A stretch of 64,000 bases of DNA from Kordiimonas pumila (GTDB lineage: Bacteria; Pseudomonadota; Alphaproteobacteria; Sphingomonadales; Kordiimonadaceae): assembly GCF_015240255.1 (NCBI RefSeq), contig NZ_CP061205.1:2811501-2875500 (forward strand). Reading direction: 5' to 3'. Below the pieces are notes generated by a model. That model was not told the DNA's origin. It did not search any database and was given only the letters and a program-made list of their open reading frames with translations. A program made the translations under genes and the position numbers. This document shows, piece after piece, positions 35,846-44,710 of this stretch (its first letter is position 1; each line of letters starts with the position of its first letter).

Positions 35846-35905
35846 TGACATTACTTTTTTGAAAGAAATTATAAAAAGAAAGTACTCGCTTTCTTTTTAA
35901 TGTCA
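35846..35905. promoter_or_regulatory. Nested inverted repeats upstream of the CocE-family hydrolase
   Basis: An inner perfect 10-bp repeat AAAAAGAAAG/CTTTCTTTTT (35873-35882 and 35889-35898, 6-base spacer) is flanked by an outer perfect pair TGACATTA (35846-35853) and TAATGTCA (35898-35905), whose centres lie 52 bp apart, about five helical turns. TTGACA (minus strand, 35901-35906) and TATAAT (35868-35873) are inside the region but 27 bp apart, too far for a simple sigma70 promoter. Likely operator for the adjacent TetR protein. Confidence 0.6.
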
Positions 35906-35967
35906 ATCCATTTGTAAAAAATACTGTAGTTGCAAAATATAGAGAAAGATGTTCTGGGGCTATGGGC

Positions 35968-36549
35968 TTAAGCGTCAATGCCATCAAGAAGAGCAATAAT
36001 GGCAGGCAAATAACTTTTGCCCTGTACATCAGGCATAATAGCTTTCATCAGCCACAAACCATTCATCGCAGCACTTAACTGTTTTGAAATCAGATCGGCA
36101 TCGCAGTCACTCGTGATATTCCCGCTTTTCTGCATCCCCCCTAAAGCCCGGGTTATTACCTTCTCCCACTCCAGAAAATTACGGGTAGAATAGCGCCTTA
36201 ACTCGTCATCATTCAGTGAGATATAAAGCAGTTCAAAGTTTGCTTTTGCAACTTTTTCCCCATCCTGCTGATCAAGACATGCGATACGTTCGGAAATCAG
36301 CCCTCTTAATTCAGAAAGGCTAGTGATCTTAATATCTTTCTGTTCGGTAAGAGAGCTTTCAATCAGAGCAAGCAAGATGTCTTTTTTGCATTTGAAATGC
36401 TTATAAAGTGCGCCCATACTGATATCTGCTGCCTTACAAATGTCAGCAACCGACATTTTACTATAGCCATACTCAATCAGGCAAAATTCAGCCGCTTTCA
36501 AAATATGATCGCGGCGCTCCTGCATGTATTCATCACTACGCTTGGGCAT
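35968..36549 (-). CDS. TetR-family transcriptional regulator
   Basis: 193 residues from ATG 36549 (GGAGTG upstream; ATG-containing frame opens at 36567). N-terminal HTH: RRDHILKAAEFCLIEYGYSKMSVADICKAADISMGALYKHFKCKKDIL (about 12-60). The C-terminal ligand domain is not assignable. Same strand as, and directly upstream of, the CocE-family hydrolase with 138 bases between them, and downstream of dgcA. Likely repressor of the hydrolase (inference). Confidence 0.92.
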   Translation of the reverse strand: MPKRSDEYMQERRDHILKAAEFCLIEYGYSKMSVADICKAADISMGALYKHFKCKKDILLALIESSLTEQKDIKITSLSELRGLISERIACLDQQDGEKVAKANFELLYISLNDDELRRYSTRNFLEWEKVITRALGGMQKSGNITSDCDADLISKQLSAAMNGLWLMKAIMPDVQGKSYLPAIIALLDGIDA

Positions 36550-36608
36550 TTCTATATCACTCCACATATGTTTAGCTTAGGCACTCCAAGCAAACACCTA
36601 TGGCTTCC

Positions 36609-36639
36609 TTAGTTGACACAGAAAGCCTGTGTCAACTAA
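36609..36639. promoter_or_regulatory. Perfect 13-bp inverted repeat upstream of the TetR gene
   Basis: TTAGTTGACACAG (36609-36621) and CTGTGTCAACTAA (36627-36639) are exact reverse complements around AAAGC. The palindrome contains a TTGACA -35-like hexamer on the minus strand. It lies between the dgcA stop and the TetR start, 60 bases before its ATG. No T-run follows, so an operator is more likely than a terminator. Confidence 0.6.
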
Positions 36640-36652
36640 ATGTCAGATATGA

Positions 36653-37654
36653 CTATCCCCACAAGCTCGACTGCGGCGGTGTTACAGTACCGTTGTTATA
36701 TACAAGCCCAGAAGCCCTGTCTTTACCAATTAAGAGTGGTGCATCCAGATCAACAAAACGGCAACGAGGCGCTATAAGCATTGCAGGCGCCATCGCAAGT
36801 GATGTCCCCAGCATACAGCCAACCATAACATCGAAACCTTCAGATTTTGCAGTAGCAAACAAACGAAGGGCTTCAGTTAACCCACCGGTTTTATCAAATT
36901 TGATATTTACCACATCATAAAGACCAATTAGCCCTGGAATATCAGCACTGGTATGGCAGGATTCGTCAGCCCCAACAGGGATAATTCTCTCTATGCCTGC
37001 AAGCTCGTGATTGCGATCAGACGGTAACGGCTGCTCAACCATTTGAATATCAAGTTCAGCTAGAATCGGTAAATATTCAATAAGCTGGTCGCGCTCCCAG
37101 CCTTCATTTGCATCGATAATCAACCTTACATTTGGCACAACTTCTCGAACAGCCTTAATCCGGTCCATATCACCGAACGCAGAACCCAACTTTACTTTCA
37201 GGTTCTTATGTGCCCCAGCCCCTGCAGCCTGCGCCGCCATTAAGGAAGGGGTATCCAAACTAATGGTATAAACCGTTTCAACAGGCGTAAGCGGAGGCAC
37301 CTCGGCTAATGACCAAACAGGTATGCCGGTTACCTTTGCAAGCAAATCCCACATGGCACAGTCAACCGCATTTCGGGCAGCACCCGCAGGTAATGTGTCA
37401 TGCAGTTCATCCCAACTTGTTCCAGCTTCAATCAAGGCAATTGTTTCACGCACCTGTACTAGAACACTATCCAAGCTTTCACCGTAGCGGGGCACAGGGC
37501 AACATTCACCGTACCCTTTAAGCTCACCAGCTGTTAATTCAACAATAACAAGATCTACATGGGTTGCTATGCCGCGCGCTATTTTAAAGGGCCGGGCCAA
37601 CTCCCAGCCCTCAAACCGTACTTGCCCCCTAACCTTGCCTAGTTTTTCAAACAT
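36653..37654 (-). CDS. dgcA: N-acetyl-D-glutamate racemase DgcA (enolase superfamily)
   Basis: 333 residues, of the dipeptide epimerase-like branch of the muconate lactonising enzyme subgroup. Catalytic residues as expected: KxK in NLKVKLG near 155, metal ligands in LIIDANEGW (Asp) near 183, MVEQPLP (Glu) near 209 and GADES (Asp) near 233, and the second lysine in NIKFDKTGG near 257. Paired with dgcN in one operon, 5 bases apart. In a marine Pseudoalteromonas DgcA converts N-acetyl-D-glutamate to N-acetyl-L-glutamate. Homologues are commonly annotated as L-Ala-D/L-Glu epimerase; the dgcN pairing favours DgcA. Confidence 0.85.
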   Translation of the reverse strand: MFEKLGKVRGQVRFEGWELARPFKIARGIATHVDLVIVELTAGELKGYGECCPVPRYGESLDSVLVQVRETIALIEAGTSWDELHDTLPAGAARNAVDCAMWDLLAKVTGIPVWSLAEVPPLTPVETVYTISLDTPSLMAAQAAGAGAHKNLKVKLGSAFGDMDRIKAVREVVPNVRLIIDANEGWERDQLIEYLPILAELDIQMVEQPLPSDRNHELAGIERIIPVGADESCHTSADIPGLIGLYDVVNIKFDKTGGLTEALRLFATAKSEGFDVMVGCMLGTSLAMAPAMLIAPRCRFVDLDAPLLIGKDRASGLVYNNGTVTPPQSSLWG

Positions 37655-37659
37655 GAACT

Positions 37660-38703
37660 CTATTTCCCGAATAGTTTTTGCATATTATCCGCAATTTTAC
37701 CAGCACCGTGCCTGATAGGATCACAACACGGCAACCCTGTTTCCGCTTCTATCTCTATAACAGCTTTTTCCACCTCTTCCACTGTCATACGTGACGTATT
37801 AATGCTTACACCAACAGGAATAACATTTGGGTTCGTGATTTTTGCGACGGTAAGGCTAAGGTCAATAAATGTTCTTAAGTCTGGAATTGAGTAACCCTCT
37901 ACGCTCAAAATATGGTCGCGCACAGGCTCGTGGCATATAACAAGCGCGTCTGGTTGACTACCATGTATAAGGCCCAAAGTTACACCAGAATAAGCCGGAT
38001 GATACAATGACCCCTGCCCTTCAATCACATCCCAGTGGTCTGGTGTATTATCAGGCGACAACCATTCGGCAGCGCCCGCGATAAAATCAGAGACAACAGC
38101 ATCTATCGCAACACCGCGTCCAGCTATCATAATCCCTGTTTGACCAGTTGCCCGAAAATCAGCATTAAAACCTCTTTCCTTCATTGCTTTCTCAAGCGCA
38201 AGAGCCGCATACTTTTTGCCAATAGCGCAGTCCGTACCAACAGTTAAGACACGGCGACCCGTACGCTTTTTACCTGTACCTGTATTAAAGCTATTATTAG
38301 AATGCCTCACATCGATAAGACGTACCCCATGCTTCTTGGCAGCATCAGCAATCTCGGGCACAGCAGATAACCTGCTATGCATACCAGCCACTATATCGAG
38401 CCCAGCTTCAATCGCCTCAACAATCGCCGTTATCCACTGGCCTGCAATCGCTCCGCCTGCTGGTGCTATACCAACAATCATAGACTTTACACCTTTTTTC
38501 ACAGCTTCAATCGGTGTCATCTCAGGCAGATTCAGGTCAACACCGCTACCAGAAAGCCTGAACTGCCCTAAACAAAGCTCAGGACGCCATTCAGCCAAAC
38601 CAGCTGCTGTTTTTGCTTCAAGTATACTTTTAGTATCCCCGAGAAACAGCAGGTAAGGGCCCGCAATTACTATACCTGCTTGCCCTAAAGTAGAATTATC
38701 CAT
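37660..38703 (-). CDS. dgcN: D-glutamate N-acetyltransferase DgcN (DUF1611)
   Basis: 347 residues from ATG 38703 (AGGA eight bases upstream; the frame opens eight codons earlier). DUF1611 fold: an N-terminal domain to about residue 145 and a P-loop-like C-terminal domain with VGTDCAIGKKYAALAL near 158 and VIEGQGSLYHPAYSGVTLGLIHG near 225. DgcN acetylates D-glutamate, giving the substrate of DgcA; that chemistry is established in marine Pseudoalteromonas and taken over here by homology. First gene of the dgcN-dgcA operon, divergent from an AraC regulator. Confidence 0.88.
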   Translation of the reverse strand: MDNSTLGQAGIVIAGPYLLFLGDTKSILEAKTAAGLAEWRPELCLGQFRLSGSGVDLNLPEMTPIEAVKKGVKSMIVGIAPAGGAIAGQWITAIVEAIEAGLDIVAGMHSRLSAVPEIADAAKKHGVRLIDVRHSNNSFNTGTGKKRTGRRVLTVGTDCAIGKKYAALALEKAMKERGFNADFRATGQTGIMIAGRGVAIDAVVSDFIAGAAEWLSPDNTPDHWDVIEGQGSLYHPAYSGVTLGLIHGSQPDALVICHEPVRDHILSVEGYSIPDLRTFIDLSLTVAKITNPNVIPVGVSINTSRMTVEEVEKAVIEIEAETGLPCCDPIRHGAGKIADNMQKLFGK

Positions 38704-38742
38704 GATGTATATCCTGTAATCTAACATTGCTTTTACAATTTT

Positions 38743-38772
38743 AAAAAGGCCCCATACATAAGATGAGGCCTT
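38743..38772 (-). terminator. Terminator-like hairpin in the dgcN leader (candidate attenuator)
   Basis: On the minus strand AAGGCCTCAT pairs with ATGGGGCCTT (one mismatch, 7-base loop) and is directly followed by a T5 run, then AAAATTG. It lies 40 bases upstream of the dgcN ATG and downstream of any promoter in this interval, so it would stop transcription before dgcN unless bypassed. Confidence 0.6.
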
Positions 38773-38788
38773 GCATTAGAATAATCAT

Positions 38789-38811
38789 GACAGCAACCGC
38801 ATCTTGCTGTC
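38789..38811 (-). promoter_or_regulatory. Second hairpin in the dgcN leader
   Basis: GACAGCAA (38789-38796) and TTGCTGTC (38804-38811) form a perfect 8-bp stem with a 7-base loop. On the dgcN strand it precedes the terminator-like hairpin by 16 bases. Either an operator for the divergent AraC regulator or part of a leader structure. Confidence 0.45.
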
Positions 38812-38957
38812 TTAGCTTAAAGGAGCATTTTTTTGCATTTTGATCTTGCCGCCCGTGCAAATCGATAAAATACCAGTCTATACTGACCAAAAGCATTAAA
38901 GGGGGAATCAGGTTCTCATCTGAATGGTTTAATGCAAGATAATAGGTGCCAAAAAAC

Positions 38958-40040
38958 ATGACGCTTGAGCAATCCTTTGAAACAACCTCTGTAACAAGAA
39001 GTATTCCTACACTGCTTGACCTTATGGCTGAGATTAAAGGCAACAAAACCTTCCTCGCAAAAGGGGCTGCGGGCCATTATGAAGATATTTCTGGCTGTAA
39101 GGGTTTTCGACACATTTATGCGCCACAACTTGCCAAAGGTGGCATTGAGTTCTATGAACTGGAAACAGGCTTATGGATCATCATCGTTGATATGACCACC
39201 GAGCAAGTCATGCTTCGACAACACAGTTTTGGCGGCATGCTGGTCCTGTCGGCTGTTCTCAAGGCAGACATAGACATAATGCCCGCCAGCAACCAAACAA
39301 AAGATGGTTTCGCTACAGGTACATGTATGCTTTACGGTATTGAAAGTGATGGTTTTTTTGAAACAGTTTATGACCCTAAAAGAACGCTAAAATGGGTCTC
39401 CGTTATTATTGACCCTGATTGTTTTTTTGATGCAACACATTTGTCACCTCAAGATATCCCTGAGGCTATCCAAGCTTTCTTTACGGAAAAAACACCACTC
39501 GCACGCCGCAATATCCCCATGACGCGAGAGGAAGCGCTTGTTGCTACGCAAATGGTCGAGTGCAGGCTAACAGGCAGCTACCGCAGTGCCTTTTTAAAGG
39601 CTAAAACTCTCGAACTCTTATGCCATGTTTTTTCTGGTTTTAAGCTGTCTAGTAATCCGCAGACCGGGTTAATTTTAACAGCCAAGGATTTTGCCCGTAT
39701 AGAACGTGCAAAGCGTTATATTCAAAGCTCTCTTAGTGACAGGCCAAACATTGAGGAGCTTGCTTATGCGGTTGACCTGTCACGGCATAAATTACAGCTT
39801 GGCTTCAAGCAGCTTTACGGTGATACGGTTGCTCACGTTCGTGAAAAAATGCGGCTTGAATATGCCCTAAACCTTATACGAACAAGTGAGATGTCCATGA
39901 TACAAATTGCCCTTGAAACCGGCTATGGACATCAGGCCAGTTTCACACGTGCTTTTAAAGCCGCTTACGGCGTATCCCCTATTGAGGTACGCCGTAGTGA
40001 TATAAAAGTGTCTGCAACCGATCTTAGAAAAGCGCCTTAG
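38958..40040 (+). CDS. AraC-family regulator, divergent from dgcN-dgcA
   Basis: 360 residues from ATG 38958 (AGGTG upstream; GTG 38946 in frame). About 240 residues of N-terminal sensing domain with no recognised ligand fold, then the AraC HTH: ERAKRYIQSSLSDRPNIEELAYAVDLSRHKLQLGFKQLYGDTVAHVREKMRLEYALNLI, ending TGYGHQASFTRAFKAAYGVSP. It shares sequence along its full length with the AraC protein at 44711. Its position suggests it controls dgcN-dgcA. Confidence 0.88.
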   Translation: MTLEQSFETTSVTRSIPTLLDLMAEIKGNKTFLAKGAAGHYEDISGCKGFRHIYAPQLAKGGIEFYELETGLWIIIVDMTTEQVMLRQHSFGGMLVLSAVLKADIDIMPASNQTKDGFATGTCMLYGIESDGFFETVYDPKRTLKWVSVIIDPDCFFDATHLSPQDIPEAIQAFFTEKTPLARRNIPMTREEALVATQMVECRLTGSYRSAFLKAKTLELLCHVFSGFKLSSNPQTGLILTAKDFARIERAKRYIQSSLSDRPNIEELAYAVDLSRHKLQLGFKQLYGDTVAHVREKMRLEYALNLIRTSEMSMIQIALETGYGHQASFTRAFKAAYGVSPIEVRRSDIKVSATDLRKAP

Positions 40041-40043
40041 TTG

Positions 40044-41075
40044 CTATACAGCGGCCCAATCAAGCACCACCTTACCTGAGAGGCCAGAGCGCATCGCATC
40101 AAAAGCCTGTTGATAATCACGGGCCGCAAATTGATGAGTTATAACAGGTGTTATATCCAACCCAGATTCCAGCATCGCAAGCATTTTATACCAAGTTTCA
40201 AACATTTCCCGGCCATAAACACCTTTAAGTTTCAATGCTTTAAGAATAATTTTTGACCAATCTGTTTCAAAGGGTGCTGACGGCAAACCTAAAAGAGCCA
40301 TACGCCCTCCCATCATCAGCCTATCGGTCATTTCATCAAACCCCGCTTTGGTGCCGCTCATTTCCAGCCCAACATCAAAACCTTCCACGATATGCAGTTC
40401 GGTCATTACACTGCGCAAGTCTTCTTCCTGCACATTCACAGTACGCACATCCGCTACTTTTGATGCAAGCTGCAGCCTGAAAGGGTTAACATCTGTGATC
40501 ACCACATTACGTGCGCCCACATGGCGAGCAACAGCTGCCGCCATAATGCCAATAGCACCAGCGCCTGTTATCAGAACATCTTCCCCAACCAAGTCGTATG
40601 ACAGTGCAGTGTGAACAGCATTGCCGAGCGGGTCAAGAATAGCCCCTATTTCATCGGGCACGCTATCAGGTAAGGCGACTACGTTAAAAGCAGGCAGCAC
40701 TAAATATTCAGCAAAAGCACCCGGCAGATTTACACCCACACCCTTCGTTTCCGGGTCGAGATGGAATTTTCCAGCACGCGCGTTACGGCTTTTATGGCCA
40801 ACAATATGCCCCTCACCTGAAACCCGCTGCCCAACCTGCACTTCAGTAACATTACTACCCACCTCGGCAATGACGCCGCTATATTCATGGCCAACAACCA
40901 TAGGAACAGGGACATTTTTCTGTGCCCACCCATCCCAGTTATAAATATGGATGTCAGTACCACAAATCGCTGTTTTACTTATCTTGATCAGAACATCATT
41001 CGGTCCAACTTTAGGCTGTGGTACATCTTCCAGCCAAATACCCTGTTCCGCTTTTGCTTTCACCAATGCCTTCAT
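40044..41075 (-). CDS. tdh: L-threonine 3-dehydrogenase
   Basis: 343 residues, zinc medium-chain dehydrogenase that oxidises threonine to 2-amino-3-ketobutyrate with NAD. Signs: catalytic zinc Cys in [15 protein letters not shown] near 38, GHEYSGVI near 64, the structural-zinc loop is the short Tdh type, and the cofactor Rossmann motif [20 protein letters not shown] near 166. [18 protein letters not shown] is the typical substrate loop. The start overlaps the kbl stop by ATGA, giving translational coupling. Confidence 0.95.
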   Translation of the reverse strand: MKALVKAKAEQGIWLEDVPQPKVGPNDVLIKISKTAICGTDIHIYNWDGWAQKNVPVPMVVGHEYSGVIAEVGSNVTEVQVGQRVSGEGHIVGHKSRNARAGKFHLDPETKGVGVNLPGAFAEYLVLPAFNVVALPDSVPDEIGAILDPLGNAVHTALSYDLVGEDVLITGAGAIGIMAAAVARHVGARNVVITDVNPFRLQLASKVADVRTVNVQEEDLRSVMTELHIVEGFDVGLEMSGTKAGFDEMTDRLMMGGRMALLGLPSAPFETDWSKIILKALKLKGVYGREMFETWYKMLAMLESGLDITPVITHQFAARDYQQAFDAMRSGLSGKVVLDWAAV

Positions 41076-42295
41076 GATGTTGCTCCGTCAATAATACCGA
41101 GTTTTTTCCCCACTTTTGTGAAGGCAGCAACAGCTTTATCAATATCTACTTCAGTATGGGCTGCCGACATTTGAGTACGGATACGCGCCTGCCCTTTTGG
41201 TACTACAGGATAGAAAAAACCGATAACATAAATACCCAGTTCAAAAAGTTCTTCGGCCATATTCTGTGCAATTTTTGCATCGCCTAACATCACAGGAATA
41301 ATCGGGTGTTCGCCAGGCACAAGAGTGAAACCTGCTTGTGCCATGCCCGTGCGAAAGCGCACAGCATTATCCTTGAGTTGAGCACGCCGGTTTGTTGCAC
41401 CGCGTACAAGTTCAAGAGCTTTCAGGGCAACCGCCGCCGTTACAGGAGGCAGAGCATTTGAAAACAGGTATGGCCGCGAACGCTGACGCAGCAGTTCTAT
41501 AATCTCTTTGCGTGCTGCTATATAACCACCTGAGCCACCGCCAAGTGCCTTACCAAGTGTTCCAGTTAGAATATCCACCCGCCCTTCAACACCGCAGTGT
41601 TCTGGTGTGCCGCGCCCTGCTACTCCGGTAAAGCCCGTTGCATGACTGTCATCCACCATCACAATAGCATTGTATTTTTCGGCTAAATCACACACTGATT
41701 TAAGATCAGCGATGATGCCGTCCATTGAAAAGACACCGTCTGTTGCTATTAGCTTATGCCGCGCACCTGCTGCATCTGCCTCTTGTAAGCGCGCCTCAAG
41801 CTCTGCCATATTATTATTGGCATACCGATAGCGCTTTGCCTTGCACAGCCGTATGCCATCAATAATGGAAGCATGATTAAGCGCATCAGAAATAATAGCA
41901 TCGTCTTCGCCCAAAAGCGGCTCGAACAGGCCACCATTTGCATCAAAGCAGGCAGCATAGAGAATAGAATCTTCCATTCCTAAAAAATCCGCTATTTCGG
42001 ATTCAAGCTGGCGGTGCACATCCTGTGTGCCGCAAATGAAACGCACAGAAGAAATGCCATATCCATATTTATCGAGTGCAGCCTTGCCTGCAACAGCCAA
42101 ATCAGGGTGATTTGCAAGCCCAAGGTAGTTATTTGCGCACATATTGAGAACGCTCTTTACACCCGATACAGTCTCAACGTCTATTTGTGCCGCTTGCGGG
42201 GAAGTAATTACCCGTTCGCGCTTATAGAGGCCCTCTCCCCTTATTTCAGTAAGAGTTACTGATACATCATCCATAAAATCTTGCGTAAACGTCAT
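41072..42295 (-). CDS. kbl: 2-amino-3-ketobutyrate coenzyme A ligase
   Basis: 407 residues. PLP enzyme that splits 2-amino-3-ketobutyrate with CoA to glycine and acetyl-CoA. Motifs: [14 protein letters not shown] near 50-63, [18 protein letters not shown] near 79, [21 protein letters not shown] near 206-226, and the PLP lysine in [18 protein letters not shown] near 239. Together with tdh it makes the threonine-to-glycine route. GAGGTG precedes the ATG, and an XRE-cupin gene with a shared upstream motif lies immediately upstream. Confidence 0.95.
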   Translation of the reverse strand: MTFTQDFMDDVSVTLTEIRGEGLYKRERVITSPQAAQIDVETVSGVKSVLNMCANNYLGLANHPDLAVAGKAALDKYGYGISSVRFICGTQDVHRQLESEIADFLGMEDSILYAACFDANGGLFEPLLGEDDAIISDALNHASIIDGIRLCKAKRYRYANNNMAELEARLQEADAAGARHKLIATDGVFSMDGIIADLKSVCDLAEKYNAIVMVDDSHATGFTGVAGRGTPEHCGVEGRVDILTGTLGKALGGGSGGYIAARKEIIELLRQRSRPYLFSNALPPVTAAVALKALELVRGATNRRAQLKDNAVRFRTGMAQAGFTLVPGEHPIIPVMLGDAKIAQNMAEELFELGIYVIGFFYPVVPKGQARIRTQMSAAHTEVDIDKAVAAFTKVGKKLGIIDGATS

Positions 42296-42333
42296 AGAGG
42301 CACCTCGTTATTTCAATATAAAAAACAAATATC

Positions 42334-42348
42334 CACTATATCGGAAAA
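42334..42348 (-). promoter_or_regulatory. Candidate XRE operator upstream of kbl
   Basis: CACTATATCGGAAAA on the plus strand matches the motif at 43000-43014 in 13 of 15 positions. It lies 39 to 53 bases before the kbl ATG, where a promoter or operator is expected. Confidence 0.5.
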
Positions 42349-42398
42349 TGTAAAGAGCAAACATTAAATCCGAACATAATAGAACAAACGCAATGAAA

Positions 42399-42995
42399 TC
42401 AGGTGAGGACTAACAAAAAGCCACGGCTCTCTGTTTTACCGTCGTTAATAATAGCATGGGGAACATCTGCAGCGTACCTCACGGTATCCCCTTCTTTCAA
42501 ATGCTGCTCACTCTCACCGCTTTTTATTAGAAACCGGCCTGATACACAGGTAAAGTGTTCCATGGAACCTGCACTATGGGGTTCACTGGCAAGCATCCCA
42601 CCGGTCTGTGCTACCATATCATACCACTCAGTATGACTGGCGAGACCAATAGGACTAAGTATTCTAAGTATACAAAGCCCATCCTTGCTGGTTATAGCCG
42701 GCGTATAGTGAGCAGGTAATAGTTCAATAGCATCGTTATTACTATCTACCCGGTTACCGCCAATCAAATCCGTCAGGTCGACCCTTAATGCCTGCGTTAA
42801 CGTCCACACAATAGCAAATGTAGGGTTTGTTTCACCTCGCTCGATTTGAGACAACATAGATTTTGAGATATTGGTTTTAGATGCAAGCAGATCAAGTGTT
42901 AACTTACGTTCAAGGCGCAGGCTTTTTAAGCGCGGCCCTAGTTCAGGGGCGCCTGTATGTTTACGTTTCGTTAGCACTGGCTTTTTCTCTTGCAT
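42399..42995 (-). CDS. XRE-family regulator with C-terminal cupin
   Basis: 198 residues. HTH region LKSLRLERKLTLDLLASKTNISKSMLSQIERGETNPT at 23-60, then a cupin domain (HTEWYDMVAQTGGMLASEPHSAGSMEHFTCVSG to the end). This architecture is typical of regulators for amino-acid or polyamine pathways in Proteobacteria. It is upstream of kbl-tdh on the same strand, 103 bases from kbl. Its own start has no good ribosome site, and its candidate operator begins four bases before the ATG, suggesting autoregulation or a leaderless mRNA. Confidence 0.9.
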   Translation of the reverse strand: MQEKKPVLTKRKHTGAPELGPRLKSLRLERKLTLDLLASKTNISKSMLSQIERGETNPTFAIVWTLTQALRVDLTDLIGGNRVDSNNDAIELLPAHYTPAITSKDGLCILRILSPIGLASHTEWYDMVAQTGGMLASEPHSAGSMEHFTCVSGRFLIKSGESEQHLKEGDTVRYAADVPHAIINDGKTESRGFLLVLT

Positions 42996-42999
42996 ATTT

Positions 43000-43014
43000 C
43001 AATATATCGGACAA
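43000..43014 (-). promoter_or_regulatory. Candidate XRE operator at the regulator's own start
   Basis: CAATATATCGGACAA on the plus strand, 13 of 15 identical to the site at 42334-42348, in the same orientation. It begins 5 bases upstream of the regulator ATG at 42995. Confidence 0.5.
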
Positions 43015-43197
43015 CGACGATAAAAACGCAAGAAATTTCCAGCAGTGACTATGGGCGACGTATTATTTCTGCAAAAAGCAAGGTGTCTGATCAAAATGCT
43101 AAGGGCTAAGCCTTAAATCATAAGAAGCCAATATTTTAATCCTGTATGGCTGGACCTAGTAAAATTTAACATGACTATAGTGATTGCAGGATTATTT

Positions 43198-44634
43198 ATG
43201 AAAGCTAGCCGCCCCAGTATTACCAAAAATGATGCCCTTAAACTGGGAATGCTCGATGCCCATGATCAAGCTGCTCTTCTTCGGTGTGGTGATATAACGG
43301 CTCTGGAGCTGGTTGAAGCCTCGATCACCAGAGCAGAAGCGCTGGACCCCGAACTTAATAGTATAAGCTATAAAGCATATGACGATGCCACAGCCAGAGC
43401 TTTTCATATAAGTGATGACCATAGCCCAATGTCTGGCGTGCCATACCTCCTAAAAGACGGACTCGATTATCCTGATATGCCGGCCCATGTTGGGTCCAAA
43501 TTTCGGGTAAATCACCCCTATACTGCAAAGTCGTATCCTTATACAAACAAGCTTGATCAAGCTGGCCTTATTCCTATCGGCAAATCAAACGCAACAGAGT
43601 TTGGCCTTCTACCCACTACAGAACCCACTCTTTATGGCCCAGTACACAACCCTTGGTCGCTTGGGTATTCGACCGGTGGCTCCAGTGGCGGCGCTGCCGC
43701 AGCCGTTGCGGCTGGTATAGTACCCCTTGCACATGCAGCCGACGGCGGGGGCTCTATTCGTATTCCAGCCTCTTGTTGCGGCGTTGTTGGGATGAAGCCT
43801 GGCAGAGGCGCTAATCTTCGTCCACGCGGTCAAACTCTTATTGATGATTATCTCGTGGCTGATTCCCTTCTGTCACGTACTGTACGTGACACATCATGGG
43901 GTGTTGACCTGTGCCATCCAACAAGCATTGGTGGTATGCCTAACCCGTTAGAACGCCCTCTCAAAATTGCAGTTATCATGAATAACCTTCTGGGCGAGGC
44001 ACCTCATCCTGCCGTTGAGACTGTCATTAGGCGCACAGCTGACCTCTGCGCATCATTAGGTCATAAAGTTGAATATGTAACAGCTCCGGTAAACGGTCCC
44101 GCAGTTTATGACGCCTTCAGAACAATATGGGCATATCAGGCTCATGATATTGTTGCTAGTTGCACCGCAAACCTTAAAAAAGGTGCCATCGAAGAAAACC
44201 TAGAACCATGGACACTTGATCTTGCAAAATGGGCCGAAAGTCTTAGCCCTTTAAAGCTAGAGCAATTCTTCACAGCCGCCGGGCTTGCCAATATAGAATA
44301 CGACACATTCTTCGATGAGTGGGATGTTATCCTAAGCCCTGTATTGAAAGAACCTCCCGTCGAGCTTGACAGGCTTGGGCCACTGCGGCCATTTCCTGAA
44401 CTTCTTATAGAAATGTTTGAGTATGTTTCCTACACGCCGTTACATAATCTAACTGGCGCGCCGTCCATTTCACTTCCGTTGTTTATGGCCGATAATTTTG
44501 CCCCTATCGGATCGTTATTTTCCGGGCGGCAAGGCAGTGAAAAACTATTGCTTGAGCTCTCACTACAATTAGAACAGGCAATGCCATGGCGTGATAAATG
44601 GCCCCAAAGCAGTGTTGCATCACTGCTTTCATAA
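43198..44634 (+). CDS. Amidase signature-family amidase
   Basis: 478 residues from ATG 43198 (AGGA six bases upstream). The Ser-cisSer-Lys triad is complete: Lys in [13 protein letters not shown] near 90, the glycine-rich [18 protein letters not shown] near 165-182 with cis-Ser, and Ser in [14 protein letters not shown] near 190. No signal peptide, so cytoplasmic. Family members hydrolyse aliphatic or aromatic amides, and some act on D-amino acid amides. Between the XRE regulator and the second AraC gene; its substrate is unknown. Confidence 0.92.
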   Translation: MKASRPSITKNDALKLGMLDAHDQAALLRCGDITALELVEASITRAEALDPELNSISYKAYDDATARAFHISDDHSPMSGVPYLLKDGLDYPDMPAHVGSKFRVNHPYTAKSYPYTNKLDQAGLIPIGKSNATEFGLLPTTEPTLYGPVHNPWSLGYSTGGSSGGAAAAVAAGIVPLAHAADGGGSIRIPASCCGVVGMKPGRGANLRPRGQTLIDDYLVADSLLSRTVRDTSWGVDLCHPTSIGGMPNPLERPLKIAVIMNNLLGEAPHPAVETVIRRTADLCASLGHKVEYVTAPVNGPAVYDAFRTIWAYQAHDIVASCTANLKKGAIEENLEPWTLDLAKWAESLSPLKLEQFFTAAGLANIEYDTFFDEWDVILSPVLKEPPVELDRLGPLRPFPELLIEMFEYVSYTPLHNLTGAPSISLPLFMADNFAPIGSLFSGRQGSEKLLLELSLQLEQAMPWRDKWPQSSVASLLS

Positions 44635-44710
44635 GGACACATCGATACAAATTTCAATAGGTTTATTCAGGTATCTATTTATGGTAATATAACAGGGAGA
44701 AACAGCAACT

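Noticed and set aside
35866-35906. TTGACA and TATAAT as a normal promoter before the CocE-family hydrolase
   Set aside because: Their spacing is 27 bp, well outside 16-18, so they are not a regular sigma70 pair.
42372-42385. GAAC-N6-GAAC upstream of kbl, similar to a LexA box
   Set aside because: The spacer is 6, not the 7 bases needed for the alphaproteobacterial LexA box, and kbl-tdh is not a damage gene.
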